Source: Clostridia bacterium
Lineage (GTDB): Bacteria; Bacillota; Clostridia; CAKSNL01; HGM11501
DNA length: 7,844 nucleotides
Assembly (NCBI GenBank): GCA_030535815.1
Contig: JAUNRD010000033.1
Coordinates: 1 to 7,844, forward strand
Direction: 5' to 3'
Under the pieces are notes generated by a model. It saw nothing but the letters and a program-made list of their open reading frames with translations. It made no database searches and was not told where the DNA came from. The stretch's first letter is position 1. Every line of letters starts with the position of its first letter. This document shows, in pieces, positions 1-6,498 of the stretch. Both the position numbers and the translations under genes were made by a program.

Positions 1-909
1 GTGATTGGTGAAAATAAGGAATTTACTACTTTGCCTTATGATGAGTTCCGAGAAAATGAAAATAAAAATGCTCTCATCAAGATTCCAAACACCGAAATAA
101 CAGCAAGTTATTCGGCAACCGACTATGAAACATACAAGGTTGGTGCTTTGACTGACGGAAATATAAAAACCGTATGGCAGGGAATTCCTGATCGTAATGG
201 CGATATTCCTGTTGTAAGTTTTGATCTTGGCGGCGTGAAAAAGATTAAGGAAATAGCCTATACTCCTTTTAATCACAGAGAATTTTTCGGATGTTGGCTT
301 AAGGTCAATATATGGGCAAGCGTAGACGGAGAAAATTTTGAAATGGTAAAAGAAAACGAAGTATTAAGTAAAGGTATAGCTGCCACAAAATTCGGATTTG
401 ATACTCCTGTGAACGCAAGATATTTTGAATTTGAAATTATGGATTATAACAGTGAAAGAGTTTCCGGTGCAGAGGTTGAATTCTTCCAAAGACAGGCTGA
501 TGCTTTATCGGGAGTGACAACTGAAAAATATGTTCTTAAAATTGGCTCCAATGATATAAAGTACGGAGAAAATGAAACGACAACAATAGACGTAGCTCCG
601 TTTATTGTTAACGGAACAACCTTGATTCCGCTAAGAGGTTTACTTGAACTTATGGGAGCAGAAATTTTGTGGAACGGTGAAATTCAGGAAATTACCGTGA
701 AAAACAAAGATTATGAAATTAAGCTGATGGTCGATTACAGAGATGTCTATGTAACAACCGAAGCTTTGGGCAAAATTCGCTACACTTTAAGAGAGGTGCC
801 GATTATAAAAGACAGTCGTACGTTTATTCCTGTACGTTTTGTTTCGGAACAGCTTGGCTATAATGTGGTATGGAACGGAGAAACGCAGGAAATTACTATT
901 ACTAAATAA
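1..909 (+). CDS. C-terminal part of a probable secreted protein: F5/8 type C (CBM32-like) domain plus copper-amine-oxidase-like stalk domain
   Basis: The frame is open from base 1 to the TAA at 907-909. The opening GTG has no visible ribosome binding site, and there is no signal peptide, so I read this as a 5'-truncated gene. Residues about 33-165 look like a discoidin/F5-8 type C carbohydrate-binding domain: ALTDGN near 49-54, VSFDLGG near 72-78, WASVDGENFE near 105-114, and ARYFEFEI near 139-146. Residues about 178-302 form a stalk domain with two similar lobes: PFIVNGTTLIPLRG (200-213) ending WNGEIQEITV, and PIIKDSRTFIPVRF (267-280) ending WNGETQEITI. Such domains usually sit beside catalytic domains of exported glycoside hydrolases or in cell-surface proteins of Firmicutes. 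The lost N-terminal part could therefore be an enzyme such as a glycosidase, but nothing here identifies it. The next gene starts 11 bases after the stop, so the two are probably cotranscribed. Confidence 0.85.
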   Translation: MIGENKEFTTLPYDEFRENENKNALIKIPNTEITASYSATDYETYKVGALTDGNIKTVWQGIPDRNGDIPVVSFDLGGVKKIKEIAYTPFNHREFFGCWLKVNIWASVDGENFEMVKENEVLSKGIAATKFGFDTPVNARYFEFEIMDYNSERVSGAEVEFFQRQADALSGVTTEKYVLKIGSNDIKYGENETTTIDVAPFIVNGTTLIPLRGLLELMGAEILWNGEIQEITVKNKDYEIKLMVDYRDVYVTTEALGKIRYTLREVPIIKDSRTFIPVRFVSEQLGYNVVWNGETQEITITK

Positions 910-920
910 GGGGGATTAAG

Positions 921-3572
921 ATGAAGAAACTTAAATTTATATTTTTCCTTGTCATAGTATTAAGCATTTTCTTTACGGCAACGGCAATGGCAGCAGAAGG
1001 TACGTATATGCTGAAAAATGAAAGCGGAGAATACTATACGGAAAACAACGAGGATGCAGTATTTGATACCTTGGCATCTGCAATAACAGCTGTCAACGGA
1101 GATTATACAATCATTGAACTTCAGGAAGACTGCAGCTTAAGCAAAAGCTACTATATAACAACCTCATTCACATTAACAAGTGCAGACAGCAATGCTGATA
1201 CAGAGAAGATTGAACCCTATACATTGAATACAGGTAATTACGTATTTTGTATACAGGCGGGAAATCAGACTCTGACACTCAAAGACATAAAAATCGATGG
1301 CAATCAGATGATGCAGGTAAAGGCGGGAGGAAACCTTGACTTACTTGACGGAGTAATCCTTCCCGATGGTTTATCTATGGTTACGACCACAAATAAATAT
1401 CCTTCGAGTGTGAATTTTTACGGAAAAGCCGAACTTTTGTACATAAGAACGGATTCTGCAACCATACCTACTCAAAGCGGAAACTACTTTATTAACATAT
1501 TTGAAGGAGCGGAAGTTAATTTTAAGGCATCAGGCTCAACAGTAATTGATTTAAAAGGATATTTTACTTTTAACTTTGATGGCGGTATCATAAAAACACA
1601 GTCCAACCAGGACGTGATTTTAGCTCATAGCGGAAGTGTTCTTAACTTAAATGGCGGAAAAATTGTACATGAAACCAGATTGGGAAACAGCGGAAAGTAC
1701 AGCGTTAAGGGAGAAAGTGGCAGTATAATAAACCTCGGAGAAAACTTTGAAATCGACAATCAGACGGGCAGTAATGATACAAACGGAGCTTGCTCATTAT
1801 ATATTCCTGATGCAGATGTACTTAATTTGAGTGCGGATTTTTCAGGAGAAATTGCTATTTATCAGGCATATGAAGGGAATGTTTTCGGTAAAGCATCCGA
1901 GGGTGTAACTATGACAAACAGCGATATGGTTACAGGTCTTGGAGAAGCGGCAGGAAAAAGTGAAGTCTTAATAATACCGAATGAAGACGGCGAAAGACTT
2001 CTTGCATGGAAATGCATGGACGAAGTTCCCTATGTATGCAGAATAGAAAATGAATTTTATCCGTCTTTAGAAGATGCACTTGCAGAGATTGGTGATGGGG
2101 AAGGAAAAATCAATCTTTTAAGCGACATAACATTAACCGGTGCAATGACCATTGGAACAGGCGGAAATATCATTCTTGACGGTTCTACAGGTGATGAAGA
2201 GGACACTAAATTCGATATAATTGCAGATTTTTCAGCTAATAATGCGATTGTAATAAATAACAATACGAGGATAAAGCTTGAAAATGTAAGACTGACACGC
2301 GGTAGCAACGCCGATGCAGGATTTACAAGCGGATATGTTAACATTCAGTATGCTTCAACTCTTGAAATGGGAGACTATTCGGAAATAAGCGGAACAGAGG
2401 ATAAACCTATTTACGGAGTGAATTTCGGTGCTGTTAAGCTTACATATGGCGCAGGTGATGAGGCACAGTTCATAATGAACGGCGAAGAAGCTCTGATAGA
2501 GTATGTAGAGAGCAGATACCATGGTGTTATTCAGATAGAAGGCTATCAGGGAAGCAATGGAAAGAGTGCATGGGCTCAGATTATAAACGGTACAATAAGA
2601 AATTGTACAACAGGAAATGTAAACTACGGAATCGTGCGAGTTACAAAGGGAAAGTTTGAATTAAGTGGAGGTGTAATAGACGGCGGAAATGCAGTTGCTT
2701 TGAGAGTTGGTGCAAGAGAAGCATGGACAGATGGACCTTTGTGCTTAGCGGTTATGACTGACGGAACAATAACATCAACAGGAACGGCTGTAAGAATCGG
2801 TGCCTATGATGGAACGTACGGCGAAATCAGTACCTTTAGTATTTCGGGAGGAACGATAGAAAGTGAAACCGGAATGACAATAGCAGCTCACACAAACGGA
2901 GTAATAAATCTTTCAGGCGATCCCATCATTGACTCCGGCAACGGAATCTGGAGTATGGATAATCCTAAAGCTACCATTACCGTAAGCGGCAACTTCAGCG
3001 GAAGAGTAAAGCTTAATGGCGGCATAGAAGACACAAACAGCTTTGTGATTGCAGAAGAAGGAACCACTCTTTTGAATACAGATTGCTTCACTACTTCTGT
3101 TGATACTGAATTTTATGTTCCCTACATAGAAGCAGTTAACGAAGAAAACTATAAAGTTACCTTTATCAGCAAGCCTGAACTTTTGATATCTGTATCCTCC
3201 GGCGTGTATAAAAATGCGGAAGATGAAGAAAAAGGTATTATAAGATTGGTGACAACACTTGGTGGGATGACTTCTGCAAGTCCTATTGAATATGCCGGTA
3301 CATATGGTATAGCCGGTGCTTTCGGTGAAGATGCAACATTAGAAGGTATAACAAAACTTCACAAGATAGAAAACTTCGCAGGATTTGATGCATCGAAAAA
3401 CAATAAATGGATGACAGACTTGGTAAATATAGATTCTTCGCTGTACAACACAGAGGTTACGGGAGTAAGCTTTATAAAACTTAAGGGCGTTGATACTCCA
3501 ATCTATACACCCACAGAAGAAATTATGGTTGATGCAGATAATTTTGTAAGTGATATAACAAAGGTGAAATAA
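921..3572 (+). CDS. Secreted protein with two parallel-beta-helix (pectin-lyase-like) modules
   Basis: This 883-residue protein starts with ATG, 6 bases after an AGGGGG ribosome binding site (909-914) that overlaps the previous gene's stop. Residues 1-24 are a classical signal peptide: Lys-rich start, hydrophobic stretch about 6-20, probable cleavage after AMA (22-24). The body is rich in short turns such as LNLNGGKIV (241-249), LSGGVIDGGN (581-590) and ISGGTIESE (641-649), typical of right-handed beta-helices. Two modules can be aligned. One starts at DAVFDTLASAI (about 45-55) and ends near LSADFSGEIAIY (303-314). The other starts at ENEFYPSLEDALAEI (376-390) and ends near VSGNFSGRVKLNG (688-700). 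Residues about 757-883 form a separate C-terminal region with KGIIRLVTTL (771-780) and EYAGTYGIAGAF (790-801). I see no LPXTG, SLH or dockerin signature and no pectate-lyase catalytic motif I can name. It may bind or cleave a polysaccharide or act as a surface adhesin; the substrate is unknown. Confidence 0.85.
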   Translation: MKKLKFIFFLVIVLSIFFTATAMAAEGTYMLKNESGEYYTENNEDAVFDTLASAITAVNGDYTIIELQEDCSLSKSYYITTSFTLTSADSNADTEKIEPYTLNTGNYVFCIQAGNQTLTLKDIKIDGNQMMQVKAGGNLDLLDGVILPDGLSMVTTTNKYPSSVNFYGKAELLYIRTDSATIPTQSGNYFINIFEGAEVNFKASGSTVIDLKGYFTFNFDGGIIKTQSNQDVILAHSGSVLNLNGGKIVHETRLGNSGKYSVKGESGSIINLGENFEIDNQTGSNDTNGACSLYIPDADVLNLSADFSGEIAIYQAYEGNVFGKASEGVTMTNSDMVTGLGEAAGKSEVLIIPNEDGERLLAWKCMDEVPYVCRIENEFYPSLEDALAEIGDGEGKINLLSDITLTGAMTIGTGGNIILDGSTGDEEDTKFDIIADFSANNAIVINNNTRIKLENVRLTRGSNADAGFTSGYVNIQYASTLEMGDYSEISGTEDKPIYGVNFGAVKLTYGAGDEAQFIMNGEEALIEYVESRYHGVIQIEGYQGSNGKSAWAQIINGTIRNCTTGNVNYGIVRVTKGKFELSGGVIDGGNAVALRVGAREAWTDGPLCLAVMTDGTITSTGTAVRIGAYDGTYGEISTFSISGGTIESETGMTIAAHTNGVINLSGDPIIDSGNGIWSMDNPKATITVSGNFSGRVKLNGGIEDTNSFVIAEEGTTLLNTDCFTTSVDTEFYVPYIEAVNEENYKVTFISKPELLISVSSGVYKNAEDEEKGIIRLVTTLGGMTSASPIEYAGTYGIAGAFGEDATLEGITKLHKIENFAGFDASKNNKWMTDLVNIDSSLYNTEVTGVSFIKLKGVDTPIYTPTEEIMVDADNFVSDITKVK

Positions 3573-3588
3573 GGAAGGAGATTGTATT

Positions 3589-3744
3589 ATGAAAACTAAA
3601 AAACAATATGAAGCTCCTTCTATGGGGATTTTAGAACTGGAAACGAAGGATATAATTTTGACAAGCGGAACTCTTGAAATGTTTCAGGAAAATGATGTTA
3701 TTTTAGGATATGAAATGTTGGAAATTGACATTGATTTTCAATAA
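3589..3744 (+). CDS. Small 51-residue acidic protein of unknown function
   Basis: An ATG at 3589 is preceded by a strong AAGGAAGGAG site (3571-3580) at 8 bases spacing, and the frame closes at TAA 3742-3744. It follows the beta-helix gene by 16 bases and is probably cotranscribed with it. The product starts MKTKKQYEAPSMGILELE and contains DIILTSG at 21-27. The first six residues are basic and the rest strongly acidic, with no cysteine, no membrane segment and no signal peptide. From memory, short clostridial proteins with a Tyr-x-x-Pro start followed by Asp-[Val/Ile]-[Ile/Val] and a Thr/Ser-Ser-Gly-like motif recur as unnamed hypotheticals, and this fits that look. I cannot verify the family here. 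It could be a peptide precursor, a chaperone-like partner for the exported protein or a regulatory peptide; no modification enzyme is visible nearby. That it is a real gene rests on its ribosome binding site and position. Confidence 0.7.
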   Translation: MKTKKQYEAPSMGILELETKDIILTSGTLEMFQENDVILGYEMLEIDIDFQ

Positions 3745-3784
3745 ATCTTGCCCCGGCACAGATGGAAATTTAATGCAGGAATAA

Positions 3785-3818
3785 GCCGCCTGTTCGACTA
3801 TTACATCGGACAGGCGGC
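3785..3818 (+). repeat. Inverted repeat forming a 13-bp stem with 8-base loop
   Basis: The left arm (3785-3797, GCCGCCTGTTCGA) pairs with the right arm (3806-3818, TCGGACAGGCGGC) over 13 positions. One of these is a G-U wobble, and the loop is CTATTACA. It lies 40 bases after the small gene's stop and 48 bases before the isomerase start. The right arm is followed by AAAATG rather than a run of T, so it is not a standard intrinsic terminator on the + strand. It could be an RNA processing or stability element between the surface genes and the sugar genes, a partial attenuator, or part of a mobile or degraded sequence. Confidence 0.7.
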
Positions 3819-3828
3819 AAAATGCCGC
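3814..3828 (+). repeat. Small inverted repeat competing with the larger hairpin
   Basis: GCGGCA (3814-3819) pairs perfectly with TGCCGC (3823-3828) around a three-A loop. Its left arm shares bases 3814-3818 with the right arm of the larger stem, so both hairpins cannot form at once. The larger stem should be much more stable, so this one would form only if the left arm of the larger stem is blocked, for example by a ribosome or a bound factor. Whether this is regulatory is inference. Confidence 0.5.
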
Positions 3829-3866
3829 ATCATAAGCGATAACTACAAAGCCAAAGGAGAATAAAA

Positions 3867-5687
3867 ATGAGTTTTATGTTTAATCCGCACCCCTATAACG
3901 ATAAGAGTGCGATAAATACACCCGAGCTTTCCGAAAAAACAGTAAGCTCACTTAAGAAAGGCAATAATGCCATCATAGATGAATTGTCAAAGGGATTAGA
4001 AGGTAAGGCTATTGCCTTTGACGGATACACCTCAGCAGACTTCCTTGCATTAGTAAATATGTTAGCAGGAAGAATGAGATTGGAAGGAAAAAAATACGAG
4101 GTTATCAATATCGATGACTATTGTAAGGATTCTGCCGTTATTGAAGAACTTCTTGCCGATAATCTTAAGGTCGATAAAGAAAAAGATCCGATAAATCTTT
4201 TCGGTAAAAGAGAAGAAAAGGGATACGAGGTTGTTTTTGATGATGAAAAGCTTACATCTCTTTCAGAAAAGCTTAAAAATAAGGAACAGACATACATAAT
4301 TTACGGTAACGGATGCACATATTTTGAATATATCAGAGAATTGTGCGACAGAATCGTGTGGCTTGATGTTGCTCCTAAAAATGTAGTTTTGAGAGCTAAA
4401 AACGGCGAAATGAAAAATTCCGGAGACAAAAACGCAAGACCATTCCGTGAAATGATGAGAAGAGCATATTATGTTGATTTTGAAGCAGCCCTTACTTTAA
4501 GAAGAACACTTATTCATGCAGACAAAATCGATTATTATATAGACAGCACAGATAAGAATAATTATAAAATGTTTGGCAAAGAAGCATTTTATGAACTTAC
4601 AGGCAAGCTTGCATCAATGCCTATCAGGAATAAGCCCGTATACCTTGAAGGCGTATGGGGCGGACAGTATATTAAAAACTTAAGAAACATTGGCGAAATG
4701 AAAAACATCGCTTGGGTCTTTGACTTTATCCCCATGGAAGTAAGCGTTGTTTCAAGAGTAGGAGATACTGAGTTTGAAATGCCCTTCTATACACTCCTTC
4801 AGGCAGAAGAGAAAAATATAATGGGCGAAGCGTGTGTGGATAAGTTTGGCGGATATTTCCCGATTCGCTTTAACTATGATGATACATTCCATTCATCAGG
4901 TAATATGTCCATTCAGGTGCACTCCGGAAGCGACTATAACAAAGAAAACTTTAATGAGTTTGGTCGTCAGGACGAAAGCTACTACATCGTAGGAACAGGT
5001 CACGGTGCAAGAACATACTTGGGATTTAATGACGATATTAATCCGGATGAATTTATTGAGCTTGCGAAAAAATCAGAAAAAGACCATTCTGAAATAGACT
5101 ATCAGAAATATATAAATTCTGTTGAGTCAAAGCCCGGAGTTCAGGTTATGATTCCTGCAGGTACAATCCATGCATCGGGAAGAAATCAGCTTATTCTTGA
5201 AATAGGAAGCCTTACCGTAGGCTCATATACATACAAAATGTACGACTACTTAAGACTTGACTTAGACGGTAAGCCCCGTCCCATACACTCCTATCACGGA
5301 GAAAGAGTGTTAAGAAAAGAAAGAAATGCTACCTGGATAAATGAAAATGTTGTACAGCAACCAAGAGTTATTCGTGAAGGAGACAATTTTAGAGAAACCA
5401 TAATCGGCGAACACGATTTACTTTATTTTTCTCTTCGCCATCTTGAATTTGAAAAAGAAATCAGAGACAATACAAACGGTAAATTCCACGTTTTGTCCCT
5501 TGTTAATGGTGAGAGAGTAAGGGTTGAGTCTGTAGCAAATCCGAATCTTTGCTATTATCAGAATTTCCTTGACATAGTTTTAGTTCCTGCTTCAATGGGT
5601 GAATACAGGATTGTAAACCTCGGAAATGAGCCTATAACAATCCATAAAACCTGCCTGAAGGACGGATTTGAAAATGACAAGCAGTAA
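3867..5687 (+). CDS. manA: Class I mannose-6-phosphate isomerase with N-terminal kinase-like extension
   Basis: Interconverts mannose-6-phosphate and fructose-6-phosphate in the cytoplasm. The start ATG has AGGAG 7 bases upstream. Residues about 255-500 are the zinc-dependent cupin isomerase. Q350 and H352 (SIQVHSGSDYN), E370 (GRQDESYYIV) and H435 (IPAGTIHASG) match the four metal ligands of class I enzymes, and YLRLDLDGKPRPIH (461-474) is the conserved block that follows. Residues about 510-606 look like the second, C-terminal cupin half. The protein has 606 residues against roughly 315 for typical Firmicutes ManA. The extra 1-250 region resembles a uridine-kinase-like P-loop fold: strand KAIAFDG (47-53), and VINIDDYCK (79-87) like the kinase Walker B segment. 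The expected GxxxxGK[ST] loop is replaced by FDGYTSADF, with no lysine, so it is probably not an active kinase. The stop overlaps the start of the sugar-kinase gene, which supports coupled expression. Isomerase activity is well supported; the role of the N-terminal part is unknown. Confidence 0.88.
   Translation: MSFMFNPHPYNDKSAINTPELSEKTVSSLKKGNNAIIDELSKGLEGKAIAFDGYTSADFLALVNMLAGRMRLEGKKYEVINIDDYCKDSAVIEELLADNLKVDKEKDPINLFGKREEKGYEVVFDDEKLTSLSEKLKNKEQTYIIYGNGCTYFEYIRELCDRIVWLDVAPKNVVLRAKNGEMKNSGDKNARPFREMMRRAYYVDFEAALTLRRTLIHADKIDYYIDSTDKNNYKMFGKEAFYELTGKLASMPIRNKPVYLEGVWGGQYIKNLRNIGEMKNIAWVFDFIPMEVSVVSRVGDTEFEMPFYTLLQAEEKNIMGEACVDKFGGYFPIRFNYDDTFHSSGNMSIQVHSGSDYNKENFNEFGRQDESYYIVGTGHGARTYLGFNDDINPDEFIELAKKSEKDHSEIDYQKYINSVESKPGVQVMIPAGTIHASGRNQLILEIGSLTVGSYTYKMYDYLRLDLDGKPRPIHSYHGERVLRKERNATWINENVVQQPRVIREGDNFRETIIGEHDLLYFSLRHLEFEKEIRDNTNGKFHVLSLVNGERVRVESVANPNLCYYQNFLDIVLVPASMGEYRIVNLGNEPITIHKTCLKDGFENDKQ
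5658..5662 (+). promoter_or_regulatory. Ribosome binding site inside the isomerase gene, deciding the ROK start
   Basis: AAGGA lies within the last codons of the isomerase gene. It is 11 bases before ATG 5674 and 5 before TTG 5668. Other genes in the window keep 6-8 bases between a fuller AGGAG or AGGGGG core and the start. Allowing for the missing distal bases of this short site, ATG 5674 fits better, though TTG cannot be excluded. Confidence 0.5.
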
Positions 5688-6498
5688 TTTTCTTGCAATC
5701 GATGCCGGCGGTACTTTTTTCAAGTACGCCCTGCTTGATGAAAATGCCCGATTTATTACAGGAATAAAAAAAGCACCCGCTAATGAAAATGGAGATGCAA
5801 AAGATATCATTTCATTGTATGGACGCATTTTTAAGGAATTTGAAAATTTTTCCTGTGTGTGCATATCAACGCCCGGCCCCTTTGATTATAAAAACGGAAA
5901 AAGCCTTATGAAACATAAATTCAAAGCAATCTACGATATTCCTCTAAGGGACGAGCTTGAAAGATTGTCGGGAGTGCCGGTGTTCTTTTTGTCGGATTCA
6001 AATGCATTCTTACTGGGAGAGACCTACGGAAAGTATGAAAATTCAATAGGAATTACTATTGGTACAGGATTGGGTTTTGCGGCAATAAAAGATGGAAAGC
6101 TTTGTACAGATGAAAACGGTGGTCCCTGCGAGAAGCCGTATAATACTCCCTATAGAGATATGATTGCAGAAGATTTTATTTCAGGCAGAGGTATAACAAA
6201 AAGGTATGAACTTATGTCGGGAGAATGCATTGATGCCAAGGAAATAGCTAAAAGAGCTTGTCAAGGCGAGAAAGAAGCCATACTTGTATATAAAGAAATG
6301 GGAGTTGCGATAGGAGAGGTATTAAAGCCTTATATTGAAAAATATACCCCCGATACTCTCATTATCGGAGGACAGGTGGCAAAGGATTTTGAACTTTTTT
6401 CCGGAAGCATCAACGCCGAAATTAAAATAGTTGTGGCAGAAAATATTGAAGGGGCGGCTCTTATCGGAGCTACCTTTTACGGAAGGGAGCAACTTTGA
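5674..6498 (+). CDS. ROK-family sugar kinase (probable hexokinase-type, specificity unknown)
   Basis: I chose ATG 5674 (274 residues); TTG 5668 would add two residues. The gene overlaps the isomerase gene by 14 bases, implying translational coupling. The product would transfer phosphate from ATP to a sugar in the cytoplasm. Visible motifs, counted from this ATG, are: phosphate-1 FLAIDAGGT (6-14); STPGPFDYKNG (65-75); SDSNA (107-111), whose D108 matches the catalytic aspartate; phosphate-2 TIGTGLGF (128-135); and adenosine-site LIIGGQVA (229-236). The usual ROK zinc motif (CxCGxxGC) and the preceding Glu-x-Gly-His are absent. The stretch from about 145 to 170 reads CTDENGGPCEKPY and then runs to SGRGI. 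This could shift sugar choice or stability. Its place beside a mannose-6-phosphate isomerase suggests mannose or fructose kinase, but glucose or N-acetylmannosamine are equally open from sequence alone. Confidence 0.82.
   Translation: MTSSNFLAIDAGGTFFKYALLDENARFITGIKKAPANENGDAKDIISLYGRIFKEFENFSCVCISTPGPFDYKNGKSLMKHKFKAIYDIPLRDELERLSGVPVFFLSDSNAFLLGETYGKYENSIGITIGTGLGFAAIKDGKLCTDENGGPCEKPYNTPYRDMIAEDFISGRGITKRYELMSGECIDAKEIAKRACQGEKEAILVYKEMGVAIGEVLKPYIEKYTPDTLIIGGQVAKDFELFSGSINAEIKIVVAENIEGAALIGATFYGREQL
6481..6489 (+). promoter_or_regulatory. Ribosome binding site deciding the start of the DJ-1/PfpI gene
   Basis: GGAAGGGAG is inside the last codons of the ROK gene and ends 8 bases before ATG 6498. 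A TTG at 6495 would be only 5 bases away. The TGA stop of the ROK gene (6496-6498) shares one base with the ATG, the usual stop-start overlap of coupled genes, so ATG 6498 is preferred. Confidence 0.65.

Larger units (their letters stand above)
3745..3866 (+). other. Intergenic gap of 122 bases with structured, GC-richer sequence
   Basis: This is the only sizeable gap between genes. By direct count 55 of 122 bases are G or C (45%), unusually high for a spacer between AT-rich genes. It contains two overlapping inverted repeats (listed separately) and the ribosome binding site of the isomerase gene: AAAGGAGA at 3853-3860, with the AGGAG core 7 bases from the ATG. The reading frame of the small upstream gene continues open after its stop through the whole gap to a TAA at 3862-3864. 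No convincing promoter is seen. A weak TTGCCC (3748-3753) and TTTAAT (3769-3774) pair has only a 15-base spacer. Confidence 0.6.

Noticed and set aside
1..3. GTG at the first base as the true start of the discoidin/stalk gene
   Set aside because: No upstream sequence to show a ribosome binding site, and an exported domain set without a signal peptide makes a truncated gene more likely.
2057..2344. Reverse-strand open frame of 95 codons inside the beta-helix gene
   Set aside because: Lies opposite a clearly coding region, has no ribosome binding site or recognisable domain, and reads as a hydrophobic shadow of the repeat-rich gene.
3748..3774. Possible promoter TTGCCC and TTTAAT upstream of the isomerase gene
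   Set aside because: Four of six matches in the -35 and a 15-base spacer are too weak to list. If real, the transcript would begin near the large hairpin.
3785..3828. Intrinsic terminator after the small gene
   Set aside because: The stem is strong, but the following bases are AAAATGCCGC and there is no T-run on the + strand. On the - strand the following TTATTCC is also a poor tract.
5592..5864. Reverse-strand open frame across the isomerase-kinase junction
   Set aside because: Antisense to conserved isomerase and ROK motifs, with no similarity to a known family.
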